DNA from: Chitinophaga flava
Lineage (GTDB): Bacteria > Bacteroidota > Bacteroidia > Chitinophagales > Chitinophagaceae
Length of the DNA: 64,000 bases
Direction: 5' to 3'
Assembly: GCF_003308995.1 (NCBI RefSeq)
Contig: NZ_QFFJ01000002.1
Coordinates: 124,001-188,000, forward strand
The translations under genes were made by a program, and so were the position numbers. The notes beneath the pieces were generated by a model. It was given only the letters and a program-made list of their open reading frames with translations, had not been told where the DNA came from and made no database searches. Of the stretch, positions 25,739-34,125 are shown piece after piece (the first letter of the stretch is position 1; each line of letters opens with the position of its first letter).

Positions 25739-27031
25739 ATGAAAAAAAGCATATATCTACTGGCCCTGGCTATTGGCGCACAAACAGCCTATGCACAGGA
25801 GACCATCTCCCCGGCAGGCCCGCAGGACAAGCCGGTATATCTCACCAATGCCGTGATCCATGTGGGTAACGGTCAGGTTATCGAAAACGGCACGATTGCT
25901 TTTGCCAAAGGTAAAATCACGGCGGTAGGTGCCAGCGTTCCTGCTGCCGGCGATGCCACTGTGCTGGACATGAAAGGGCAACATGTTTATCCGGGTATCA
26001 TCGCTCCGGAAACCAAACTGGGCCTGGTGGAATTTGAAAGTGTACGTGCTACCATCGATGCCAGGGAAGTGGGTGAAATTAATCCTTCCATCCGCTCCAT
26101 CATCTCTTACAATACAGACTCCAAAGTGATCAACACCCTGCGGTCCAACGGTATCCTGCTGGCCCAGGTGACACCTGAAGGTGGCCTGATCAGCGGCACT
26201 TCTTCCGTTGTACAACTCGATGCCTGGAACTGGGAAGATGCTGCCTACAAAACAGACAACGGCGTACACTTTTATATGCCTCGTCTGGTGAACATCGGCT
26301 CCGGTCGTGGTTTCCGCGGTCCTCAGTCCAAAGACCCGGTGAAGGAAGGAATGGAACAGATTGAAAAAGTGCGTATGTTTTTCCGCGAAGCAAAAGCTTA
26401 TCAGCAGGAAAACAAACATACTGCTACTAATCTCCGTTATGAGGCCATGCGTAAGCTGTTCAACAGAGAACAGAAACTGTTCATCCACTGTGAACTGGTA
26501 AGGGAGATGCTGCTGGCGATTGATTTTGCGAAGGAGTTTAATGTAGATGTGGTGATTGTTGGCGGAGCAGACTCCTGGCAGATTGCAGACCTGTTGAAAC
26601 AAAACAACATCGCTGTTGTGCTTACACAGCCGCATAGTCTGCCACTGATGCAGGATGACGATATCGACCAGCCTTATAAAACCGCTGCACAGCTGCAAAA
26701 AGCAGGTGTGTTGTACTGCCTGAGCAATGAAGGTTTCTGGCAGCAGCGCAATCTGGGTTTCGAAGCCGGTACCGCCAGTACTTTCGGCCTGAGCAGGGAA
26801 GAAGCTTTATCTGCTGTTACGCTGAATGCCGCTAAAATACTGGGGATTGATAAAATCACCGGTACACTCGAAACCGGTAAGGATGCCAATATTGCGGTGA
26901 GTGCCGGTGACATGTTGGATATGAAATCCAGTATCATCACCCGCGCTTATATCCAGGGAAGGGAAATCAACCTGGATAACAAACAGCATCAGCTGTATGA
27001 AAAATACCAGAAGAAGTACAACATCAAATAG
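25739..27031 (+). CDS. Amidohydrolase-family protein, exported, lacking the HxH metal motif
   Basis: A 430-residue protein starting at ATG 25739, 11 bp after the previous gene, with a signal peptide (MKKSIYLLALAIGAQTAYAQ). It has the composite-domain strands 'NAVIHVGNGQVIENGTIAFAKGKITAVG' and the C-terminal 'TLNAAKILGIDKITGTLETGKDANI' typical of the family. Where HxH should be it reads 'HVYPGIIAPETKLGL', so the usual binuclear site is not intact; 'KLFIHCELVREM' keeps one histidine. It looks like the non-catalytic domain of its neighbour and may form a complex with it. A strong terminator follows. Confidence 0.85.
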   Translation: MKKSIYLLALAIGAQTAYAQETISPAGPQDKPVYLTNAVIHVGNGQVIENGTIAFAKGKITAVGASVPAAGDATVLDMKGQHVYPGIIAPETKLGLVEFESVRATIDAREVGEINPSIRSIISYNTDSKVINTLRSNGILLAQVTPEGGLISGTSSVVQLDAWNWEDAAYKTDNGVHFYMPRLVNIGSGRGFRGPQSKDPVKEGMEQIEKVRMFFREAKAYQQENKHTATNLRYEAMRKLFNREQKLFIHCELVREMLLAIDFAKEFNVDVVIVGGADSWQIADLLKQNNIAVVLTQPHSLPLMQDDDIDQPYKTAAQLQKAGVLYCLSNEGFWQQRNLGFEAGTASTFGLSREEALSAVTLNAAKILGIDKITGTLETGKDANIAVSAGDMLDMKSSIITRAYIQGREINLDNKQHQLYEKYQKKYNIK

Positions 27032-27040
27032 AGGTTGTAT

Positions 27041-27090
27041 ATAAAAGCAAAAGCCCCGGACATGCTGATGTCCGGGGCTTTTGCTTTTAT
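27041..27090. terminator. Bidirectional terminator between the amidohydrolase operon and tyrS
   Basis: Arms 27041-27063 and 27068-27090 are exact reverse complements (23 bp, loop GCTG), GC-rich in the inner part with A and T tracts at the ends, serving both convergent units. Confidence 0.95.
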
Positions 27091-27101
27091 GATAAATTGT
27101 T

Positions 27102-28382
27102 TTAAACAGCTTTTACAAGGAAATAATTTTTTCCTTTCTGCAGCAGGATATATTTATCCCGGAGCAGGGAGCTGCTGTTGATGATCATGTCTATGCCAGG
27201 CACTTTTATTTTGTTCACACTCACACCGCCGCCCTGTACGGTTTTGCGGGCTTCACCTTTGCTGGGGAAGATACCGGTTTCAGCGAGGAAACTTACGATA
27301 TCCTTACCTGCTTCCAGATCGGCTTTGGGAATCTCATGCTGAGGTACGCCAGCCATTACTTCCACGAGGTCTTCTTCAGACAATGCAAGCAGTACCTGGG
27401 CTGTGTCTTTACTATACAAGATAGAAGACGCTTCTACTGCAAATTTGTAGTTGTCCTCCCCGTGAATGAAAGTAGTTACTTCCTGCGCCAGTCGTTTCTG
27501 TAACAGGCGTTTTCCCGGGTCTTGTTTGTGTTCTTCGATCATGGCGTCTACTTCAGCCTGTTCGAGGAAGGTGAATATTTTGATATAACTTTCTGCGTCT
27601 ACGTCTGTAGTGCCAAGCCAGAACTGGTAAAAAGCGTAAGGGGAAGTACGTTTGGGGTCGAGCCAAACGGTGCCCTGTTCTGTTTTACCGAATTTGGTAC
27701 CATCCGCTTTTTTGATCAGCGGGCAGGTGAAAGCAAAAGCTTGTCCCTGTGCCTTACGACGGATCAGTTCTGTACCGGTCACGATATTACCCCACTGGTC
27801 GGAGCCACCCATCTGAAGTTTACAGTTTTTGTTGGTATACAGATGATAGAAATCGTGTCCTTGTATGAGTTGATAAGTGAATTCAGTGAAAGACATCCCG
27901 TTGTCACCTTCGATTCTTTTTTTCACAGAATCTTTGGCCATCATATAGTTGACGGTGATGTGTTTACCCGTATCGCGGATAAAGTCGAGGAAGGAAATGT
28001 GTTGAAACCAGTCGTAGTTATTCACCATTTCCGCCGCATTAGGTTTGGCAGGATCGAAGTCGAGGAAGCGCTCCAGCTGTTTACGTATACCGTTTACGTT
28101 GCGCTGAAGGGTTTCGTCATCGAGCATTTTTCTTTCTTCTGCCTTGAAAGAGGGGTCGCCTACCATACCGGTGGCACCACCTACCAACGCCAGAGGCTTG
28201 TGTCCTGCCTTTTGCAGATGCACCAGCAGCAGAATAGGTACGAGGCTACCGATGTGCAGCGATTCCGCAGTAGGATCAAAACCAATATAAGCAGTGGTCA
28301 TTTCCTTTTGCAGTTGCTCTTCAGTGCCAGGCATCATATCCTGTAGCATACCCCGCCAGCGTAGTTCTTCTATCAGATTCAT
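27102..28382 (-). CDS. tyrS: Tyrosyl-tRNA synthetase
   Basis: A 426-residue class I synthetase that charges tRNA-Tyr. 'IGFDPTAESLHIGSLVPILLL' contains the HIGH-type motif (HIGS), 'QGHDFYHLYTNKNCKLQMGGSDQWGNI' is the tyrosine-binding region, and 'KFGKTEQG' the KMSKS equivalent. The C-terminal S4 domain ('ARKTVQGGGVSVN') binds tRNA. Length and order are standard. It has its own promoter and shares a terminator with the convergent operon. Confidence 0.98.
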   Translation of the reverse strand: MNLIEELRWRGMLQDMMPGTEEQLQKEMTTAYIGFDPTAESLHIGSLVPILLLVHLQKAGHKPLALVGGATGMVGDPSFKAEERKMLDDETLQRNVNGIRKQLERFLDFDPAKPNAAEMVNNYDWFQHISFLDFIRDTGKHITVNYMMAKDSVKKRIEGDNGMSFTEFTYQLIQGHDFYHLYTNKNCKLQMGGSDQWGNIVTGTELIRRKAQGQAFAFTCPLIKKADGTKFGKTEQGTVWLDPKRTSPYAFYQFWLGTTDVDAESYIKIFTFLEQAEVDAMIEEHKQDPGKRLLQKRLAQEVTTFIHGEDNYKFAVEASSILYSKDTAQVLLALSEEDLVEVMAGVPQHEIPKADLEAGKDIVSFLAETGIFPSKGEARKTVQGGGVSVNKIKVPGIDMIINSSSLLRDKYILLQKGKNYFLVKAV

Positions 28383-28401
28383 GATTCAATAACAATTTTT
28401 G

Positions 28402-28409
28402 CAAACGTA
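28402..28409 (-). promoter_or_regulatory. tyrS promoter -7 box
   Basis: TACGTTTG on the minus strand matches TAnnTTTG and lies 20 bp before the tyrS start. Confidence 0.55.
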
Positions 28410-28552
28410 CACAAAATTGTCTGAACAGGGGGAGAGAAGCTGATTTTTCGGTGCGTTGCAGAAATGCTGTATTTTTAAACCTGACTCACTGACAGCGGAT
28501 GACAGTGCAGTTTATTCACCAGGTTATATATTATCTCCAAACCTCATTTATT

Positions 28553-29248
28553 ATGAAAAAACTATTGTTTCTGATGGTGGCATTGCTGATGGCCGCCTCA
28601 TCATGGGCACAGGACTGTGCCGGGTATTACTATCTCCTGAACAATGCAGAGGTGGAAATGACCGTATACGATGCCAAAGGTACTGCCAGTGGAAAAACGA
28701 TCTATAAAGTAAGCAATGTGCATAAAGAAGCTACGGGCACTGTTTCCGATTTTACTGCCACCATATACGATAAAAGCAACAGAATGATCACCACCAGCGA
28801 AGGCCGCTTCAAATGCAGCGGCGACGGGGTGGCCGTAGATATGAAAGTGGGCATGCCTTCCATGTCCCAGCTGAAAGACCTGAAAATGGAAGCCAAAACG
28901 ACCAATTCATTTCTGGATTATCCGGCCAGTATGCACGTAGGACAGGAGCTGAAAGGCGGCGCATTTGAAATGGCTGGTAATGTCAGCGGAATGGATGTCA
29001 GTGTTAATTATGCTATTTCCAACCGTAAAGTGGCAGGCAAGGAAAAAATCACCACACCGGCTGGTAGCTGGGACTGTTATAAAATCTCCTACGACCTGTC
29101 TTTTAAAATGCAGATGATGGGCACCGGCGTACCCATGAAACTCAATGCTGTGGAATGGTTTGCTCCGGGATTTGGGGTAGTGAAGACATTGTCATATATG
29201 GATGGCAAGGAGGCCGGTGGGACGCTGATCACGAAGTTTAAGAAATAA
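28553..29248 (+). CDS. Exported TapB/DUF3108-like protein
   Basis: A 231-residue exported protein. The start at 28553 places a signal peptide first (MKKLLFLMVALLMAASSWAQ); an earlier ATG at 28499 would add 18 unlikely residues. The mature part is beta-rich, with 'YYYLLNNAEVEMTVYDAKG' and 'TPAGSWDCYKISYDLSFKMQ' and 'EWFAPGFGVVKTLSY', the pattern of DUF3108/TapB-like lipid-binding-type barrels. Function is not known. It stands alone, with a divergent tyrS on one side and a shared terminator on the other. Confidence 0.7.
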   Translation: MKKLLFLMVALLMAASSWAQDCAGYYYLLNNAEVEMTVYDAKGTASGKTIYKVSNVHKEATGTVSDFTATIYDKSNRMITTSEGRFKCSGDGVAVDMKVGMPSMSQLKDLKMEAKTTNSFLDYPASMHVGQELKGGAFEMAGNVSGMDVSVNYAISNRKVAGKEKITTPAGSWDCYKISYDLSFKMQMMGTGVPMKLNAVEWFAPGFGVVKTLSYMDGKEAGGTLITKFKK

Positions 29249-29250
29249 AG

Positions 29251-29283
29251 AGAAAGGGCCATGCAACTTGCATGGCCCTTTCT
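29251..29283. terminator. Bidirectional terminator after the TapB-like gene and rfbD
   Basis: Arms 29251-29265 and 29269-29283 are exact 15-bp complements with a 3-base gap; 'AAAGGGCC' and 'GGCCCTTT' give A/T ends for both directions. Confidence 0.9.
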
Positions 29284-29297
29284 ATTATGGGTATCTT

Positions 29298-30164
29298 TTA
29301 CATCCGCCTGAGGCATTTGGTGAGGCTGTCTCTCCAATATGGAACCTGGATGCCGAATGTTTCTTTGATTTTTTCTTTGTTCAACACGCTATAGGCGGGC
29401 CTTGCAGCGGCTGTCTGATATTTGTCGGAAGTAACCGGCAGTATGGTAGTGGTGGCTGCGGTGAGTTCCTTGATGGTAACAGCGAAATCGTACCAGCTGG
29501 TAACGCCTTCATTGCTGTAGTGATATATGCCGCCGATGGCCGCATCCGGGTTGCCGGCTTTGTACTGGAGAATGTCCAGCAGTGCAGTGGCCAGGTCGCC
29601 CGCATAGGTGGGAGTACCTGTTTGATCGAATACTACGCTCAGCTCCTGTTTTTCCCGCATCAGTTCCTGCATGCGTTTAAGGAAGTTGACCGCATATTCG
29701 GAGTACAGCCAGGAAGTACGTATCACAATCGTATCAGGATTATAGCCCAGAGCGGCTGCTTCTCCACGCAGTTTGGATGAACCGTAGATACTCTGCGGAT
29801 CGGTTTCATCATCTTCCCGGTAGGGAACATTCTGTTTACCACTGAAGACATAGTCAGTGGAAATATGGATCAGCTGAGTGCGATGTTCTGCGCAGATTTC
29901 GGCGAGTGACAGCACTGCCTGAAAATTGAGCAGGAAAGCTTTTTCCTCTTCGGATTCTGCTTTGTCTACTGCCGTATAGGCGGCACAGTTAATACAGGCA
30001 TCCGGCTGGTTGGCACCGAAGTAGGCAGACAGGGCATCAGCATCGGTAACATCCAGTTCAGCTGCATCCATAAATATCAGGTTGAACTGAGGATAAGCTG
30101 TGGCCGCTTTTTTCAGCGACAGACCTAACTGGCCGTGGCCGCCGGTAACAAGAATATTTTTCAT
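29298..30164 (-). CDS. rfbD: dTDP-4-dehydrorhamnose reductase
   Basis: A 288-residue short-chain dehydrogenase/reductase that makes dTDP-L-rhamnose from its 4-keto precursor using NAD(P)H. It shows the nucleotide-binding 'ILVTGGHGQLGLSL', 'CINCAAYTAVDKAE' and the catalytic 'YGSSKLRGE' (Tyr and Lys). It is the last gene of the six-gene sugar-nucleotide operon, 15 bp after rfbC, and is followed by a terminator. Confidence 0.95.
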   Translation of the reverse strand: MKNILVTGGHGQLGLSLKKAATAYPQFNLIFMDAAELDVTDADALSAYFGANQPDACINCAAYTAVDKAESEEEKAFLLNFQAVLSLAEICAEHRTQLIHISTDYVFSGKQNVPYREDDETDPQSIYGSSKLRGEAAALGYNPDTIVIRTSWLYSEYAVNFLKRMQELMREKQELSVVFDQTGTPTYAGDLATALLDILQYKAGNPDAAIGGIYHYSNEGVTSWYDFAVTIKELTAATTTILPVTSDKYQTAAARPAYSVLNKEKIKETFGIQVPYWRDSLTKCLRRM

Positions 30165-30179
30165 AGCAATAATCAGCTG

Positions 30180-30734
30180 TTAAAACATAAAGTTGTGGCT
30201 AATATCTGCCAATCTGGGTAATGCCAGATCTTTATCGGAAATGATGGCATCGTTCAGTTCTATGCCCCAGTCAATGTTAAGGTCCGGATCATTATAGATG
30301 ATACCACCTTCACTACCTTTATGATAGAAGTTGTCGCACTTGTACATCACCTCAGCAGTTTCGCTGATCACCGCATAACCATGGGCAAACCCTTTAGGTA
30401 CCAGCAGTTGTAGTTTGTTCTCTGCACTTAACTCAATCGTGAAGGACTGGCCATAAGTAGGAGATCCTTTCCGGATGTCCACTACGGCGTCAATGATTTT
30501 TCCTTCCAGTACTCTCACCAGTTTGGTCTGGGCATAGGGTTCCTGCTGATAATGCAAGCCTCTTAATACGCCGTAGGTAGAACGTGCCTGATTATCCTGG
30601 ACAAATGTGTATTCAATGCCGGCATCGCGGAAAGTATTAGCGTTGTAACTCTCGAAAAAATATCCGCGACTATCTCCGAATATTTTAGGCTCGTATACTA
30701 ACAGTCCGGGTAAACCTGTTTCTGAAAAGGACAT
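30180..30734 (-). CDS. rfbC: dTDP-4-dehydrorhamnose 3,5-epimerase
   Basis: A 184-residue cupin enzyme, normal length. It shows 'FGDSRGYFFESYN', 'QDNQARSTYGVLRGLHYQ' (catalytic histidine in RGLHYQ) and 'VPKGFAHGYAV', all typical of RfbC. It converts dTDP-4-keto-6-deoxyglucose to the L-rhamnose configuration. It is separated from rfbB by a 57-bp gap that holds a perfect 17-bp palindrome, and it precedes rfbD. Confidence 0.96.
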   Translation of the reverse strand: MSFSETGLPGLLVYEPKIFGDSRGYFFESYNANTFRDAGIEYTFVQDNQARSTYGVLRGLHYQQEPYAQTKLVRVLEGKIIDAVVDIRKGSPTYGQSFTIELSAENKLQLLVPKGFAHGYAVISETAEVMYKCDNFYHKGSEGGIIYNDPDLNIDWGIELNDAIISDKDLALPRLADISHNFMF

Positions 30735-30752
30735 GTTTAAAATAATTACGAA

Positions 30753-30790
30753 TTATGGATAACGGGTAATTCATTACCCGTTATCCATAA
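30753..30790. repeat. Perfect 17-bp inverted repeat between rfbB and rfbC
   Basis: Arms 30753-30769 and 30774-30790 are exact reverse complements with a TTCA spacer. The left flank includes AATTACGAATTATG (30743-30756), a 14-mer also at the start of the element at 40257-40384. It could be an intercistronic hairpin that tunes expression of rfbC/rfbD, or a small palindromic mobile repeat. Confidence 0.75.
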
Positions 30791-30791
30791 A

Positions 30792-31847
30792 TTATCTTTT
30801 TTGGTATTGCTCCTGGTAATATTTCTGGTAATTTCCGCTGGTGACATGTTGCAGCCATTCTTCATTGGCCAGGTACCAGTCAACTGTTTTTTCCAGTCCT
30901 TCTTCAAACTGGAGGGAAGGCTCCCATCCCAGTTCCTTGTTTAGCTTGGTGGCATCGATGGCGTAGCGCAGATCGTGTCCGGCGCGGTCTTTTACGAAGG
31001 TGATCAGCTGTGCAGAGGTCCCCTCGGGACGTCCCAGCTTTTTGTCCATGATACGGCACAGCAGCTGAATCAGGTCAATATTTTTCCACTCGTTGAAGCC
31101 GCCGATATTGTATGTTTCACCGATCCTGCCACGATGGAAAATGGTATCAATGGCACGGGCATGATCGTTTACGTATAGCCAGTCACGTACGTTTTCGCCT
31201 TTACCGTATACCGGAACAGGCTTGTTGTTTTTGATATTGTGGATGGCCAGCGGTATCAATTTCTCCGGGAAATGGTGAGAACCATAGTTGTTGGAGCAAT
31301 TGGAAATAATGGCTGGAAGATGATAGGTATGATGATACGCCATCACAAAATGGTCTGAGCTGGCTTTGGATGCAGAATACGGAGACCGTGGGTCGTACGG
31401 GGTGGTTTCATGGAAGAATCCTTCCGCTCCCAGGGAACCATATACTTCATCAGTAGATACATGGTAAAACAGCTTGTTATCATAACTGTCTTTCCAGTAT
31501 TTACGGGCGATATTCAACAGTACAGCCGTTCCCAGCACATTGGTTTTGATAAAAGCCAGCGGGTCCATGATGGAGCGGTCCACGTGGCTTTCTGCTGCCA
31601 GGTGGATCACTCCATCAAACTGGTACTTCCCGAAAAGCTGATCGATGAAGGCCTCGTCAGTAATGTCTCCTTTTTCGAAGATATAGTTGGGTTGGTCTTT
31701 TACATCTGACAGGTTTTCCAGGTTACCGGCGTAGGTAAGGGCATCCAGGTTTACAATCTGGTAGTCAGGGTATTTGTTAACAAACAACCGCACCACATGT
31801 GAACCAATAAATCCTGCTCCGCCTGTAATAAGTAGTTTCCGCTTCAT
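30792..31847 (-). CDS. rfbB: dTDP-glucose 4,6-dehydratase
   Basis: A 351-residue extended SDR enzyme making dTDP-4-keto-6-deoxyglucose. It shows 'LITGGAGFIGSHVV' (NAD site), 'HLAAESHVDRSI', 'HVSTDEVYGSLG' (catalytic Thr-Asp-Glu) and 'YSASKASSDHFV' (Tyr and Lys). rfbC and rfbD follow, but rfbA (glucose-1-phosphate thymidylyltransferase) is not in the window. It starts 4 bp after the decarboxylase gene's stop. Confidence 0.97.
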   Translation of the reverse strand: MKRKLLITGGAGFIGSHVVRLFVNKYPDYQIVNLDALTYAGNLENLSDVKDQPNYIFEKGDITDEAFIDQLFGKYQFDGVIHLAAESHVDRSIMDPLAFIKTNVLGTAVLLNIARKYWKDSYDNKLFYHVSTDEVYGSLGAEGFFHETTPYDPRSPYSASKASSDHFVMAYHHTYHLPAIISNCSNNYGSHHFPEKLIPLAIHNIKNNKPVPVYGKGENVRDWLYVNDHARAIDTIFHRGRIGETYNIGGFNEWKNIDLIQLLCRIMDKKLGRPEGTSAQLITFVKDRAGHDLRYAIDATKLNKELGWEPSLQFEEGLEKTVDWYLANEEWLQHVTSGNYQKYYQEQYQKR

Positions 31848-31851
31848 GAAA

Positions 31852-32793
31852 TTATTTCAGTGCTTGTTTAAAATAGTCGTAGGTGATTTTTAAACCTTCC
31901 TTCCTGCTCACTTTCGGCTCCCATCCCAGCAGGGCCCTGGCTTTGGTGATATCGGGCTGCCGTTGTTTAGGATCATCCTTAGGCAGCGGATGGTATACGA
32001 TTTTTTGTTTGGACTCAGTCAGCGCAATGATTTCTTCCGCAAACTGATTGAGTGTGATCTCTTCCGGATTACCGATGTTCACTGGCATATGATAATCACT
32101 CAGCAACAAACGGTAGATACCTTCGATCAGATCATCTACATAACAGAAGGAGCGGGTTTGTTTGCCATCTCCGAAAACTGTCAGGTCTTGTCCGCTCAGT
32201 GCCTGGCTCATAAAGGCCGGTAATGCACGGCCATCATTGAGGCGCATCCGCGGGCCGTAAGTGTTAAAGATACGGACGATCCTGGTTTCTACGCCATGGA
32301 AGTTATGATAAGCCATGGTAATGGATTCCAGGAAGCGCTTGGCCTCATCGTATACACCACGTGGTCCTACAGGGTTTACATTACCCCAGTATTCTTCTGT
32401 TTGTGGGTGTACAGCAGGGTCGCCATATACTTCGGAGGTAGATGCTACCAGTATACGGGCTTTCTTTTCCTTGGCCAGGCCCAGCAGGTTGTGCGTGCCG
32501 AGAGAACCCACTTTCAGGGTCTGAATCGGCATTTTGAGATAATCTATCGGGCTGGCAGGAGAAGCAAAGTTGAGAATGTAATCCAGTTTACCCGGAACAT
32601 GGATAAACTTGGTCACATCATGATGATAGTATTCAAAATCCTGTAAGGGAAACAGGTGTTCAATATTTTTGATATTCCCGGTAAGCAGGTTGTCCATGGC
32701 TATCACATGAAAACCTTCTTTGATAAAGCGATCGCACAGATGCGAGCCCAGGAAACCGGCAGCACCGGCTATCAGGATTCTCTTTTTTTCCAT
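31852..32793 (-). CDS. UDP-glucuronate decarboxylase (UDP-xylose synthase)
   Basis: A 313-residue extended SDR. 'ILIAGAAGFLGSHLCDRF' binds NAD. 'NFASPASPIDYLKMPIQTLKVGS' and 'ASTSEVYGDPAVHPQTEEYWGNVNPVGPRGVYDEAKR' are signatures of UDP-xylose synthases. It converts UDP-glucuronate, the product of the ugd gene directly upstream (21-bp gap), to UDP-xylose. The two genes therefore form a two-step route for cell-surface polysaccharide. Confidence 0.94.
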   Translation of the reverse strand: MEKKRILIAGAAGFLGSHLCDRFIKEGFHVIAMDNLLTGNIKNIEHLFPLQDFEYYHHDVTKFIHVPGKLDYILNFASPASPIDYLKMPIQTLKVGSLGTHNLLGLAKEKKARILVASTSEVYGDPAVHPQTEEYWGNVNPVGPRGVYDEAKRFLESITMAYHNFHGVETRIVRIFNTYGPRMRLNDGRALPAFMSQALSGQDLTVFGDGKQTRSFCYVDDLIEGIYRLLLSDYHMPVNIGNPEEITLNQFAEEIIALTESKQKIVYHPLPKDDPKQRQPDITKARALLGWEPKVSRKEGLKITYDYFKQALK

Positions 32794-32814
32794 GTATTCA
32801 AGATGTGATGATGA

Positions 32815-34125
32815 TTAAGCAATAGTGATGCGACCTACACTCTCATAGTGATATCCCATCTCTTTCATACGTGCTACTTCAAACAGATTGCGTCCGTCGA
32901 AGATGACTTTATTTTTCAGAGAAGCAGATATTTTATGGAAATCCGGTGTTCTGAAAACGCTCCATTCGGTAGCGATGATCAGCGCATCGGCATGGTCCAG
33001 TGAAGTATACTGGTGCTCAGCATACTGTACTTTATCACCAATGAGCTGTCTTACATTCTCCATGGCTTCAGGGTCAAATACAGTGACGGTGGCACCTGCA
33101 GCTACCAGTGCATCGATGATGTACAATGCCGGAGCTTCACGGATATCGTCTGTATTGGGTTTGAAAGCCAGGCCCCACAATGCAAAATGTTTGCCTTTGA
33201 GGTCACCATTAAAGTAAGCTTTGATTTTGGGAACCAGGAACAGCTTCTGCCGTTCGTTCACATCCATCACGGCATTCAGTATCTTAAAATCGTATTCCAC
33301 ATCCTGGGAAGATTTTACCAGGGCCTGTACATCTTTAGGGAAACAGCTGCCGCCATAGCCGATACCGGGAAACAGGAATCGTTTGCCGATACGGTCATCG
33401 CTGCCGATACCCCGACGGACCATGTCTACATCTGCACCCAGTTTTTCACAGAGCACGGCGATCTCGTTCATGAACGAAATTTTGGTGGCCAGGAAAGAGT
33501 TGGCAGCGTATTTAGTCAGCTCCGCGGATTTTTCATCCATGTATATGATCGGGTTGCCCTGTCTTACAAAAGGAGCATACAGTTCACCCATGATCTTACG
33601 GGCTCTTTCAGAATTAGTTCCAATCACTACGCGGTCGGGCTTCATAAAGTCGTCTACCGCTACGCCTTCCCGTAAAAACTCGGGGTTAGACACCACGTCG
33701 AACGCTGTTTTACAGTTTTGAGCGATGGCAGCGATCACCTTTTCTGCTGTACCTACCGGTACAGTGCTTTTGTCTACGATCACCTTATAGTCTGTCAGCA
33801 GTTTACCCAGTTGGTCCGCTACTTTCAATATAAAAGAGAGATCGGCAGCACCATCCGCACCAGGAGGTGTAGGCAGGGCGAGGAATATCACTTCCGCGTC
33901 ACGGATACCTTCTTCCAGGCTGGTGGTGAAAAACAGGCGTTCTTCTTTGAGGTTACGTTCAAACAGCTTTTCTAGTCCGGGCTCATAGATGGTAACCTGG
34001 CCGGAAGACAGTTTCTTTACTTTATTGGCATCGATATCTACGCAGGTAACTTCATTGCCTGTCTCTGCGAAACAGGTACCGGTTACGAGTCCTACATAAC
34101 CAGTGCCTACTACTGTAATCTTCAT
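32815..34125 (-). CDS. ugd: UDP-glucose 6-dehydrogenase
   Basis: A 436-residue enzyme oxidising UDP-glucose to UDP-glucuronate in two NAD-dependent steps. It has 'ITVVGTGYVGLVTGTCFAETG' (NAD site), 'SNPEFLREGVAVDDFMKPDRVVIG', the catalytic cysteine in 'GYGGSCFPKDVQAL' and 'LWGLAFKPNTDDIREAP'. It overlaps the aminotransferase gene by 4 bp (ATGA), pointing to translational coupling, and feeds the decarboxylase that follows. Confidence 0.97.
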   Translation of the reverse strand: MKITVVGTGYVGLVTGTCFAETGNEVTCVDIDANKVKKLSSGQVTIYEPGLEKLFERNLKEERLFFTTSLEEGIRDAEVIFLALPTPPGADGAADLSFILKVADQLGKLLTDYKVIVDKSTVPVGTAEKVIAAIAQNCKTAFDVVSNPEFLREGVAVDDFMKPDRVVIGTNSERARKIMGELYAPFVRQGNPIIYMDEKSAELTKYAANSFLATKISFMNEIAVLCEKLGADVDMVRRGIGSDDRIGKRFLFPGIGYGGSCFPKDVQALVKSSQDVEYDFKILNAVMDVNERQKLFLVPKIKAYFNGDLKGKHFALWGLAFKPNTDDIREAPALYIIDALVAAGATVTVFDPEAMENVRQLIGDKVQYAEHQYTSLDHADALIIATEWSVFRTPDFHKISASLKNKVIFDGRNLFEVARMKEMGYHYESVGRITIA

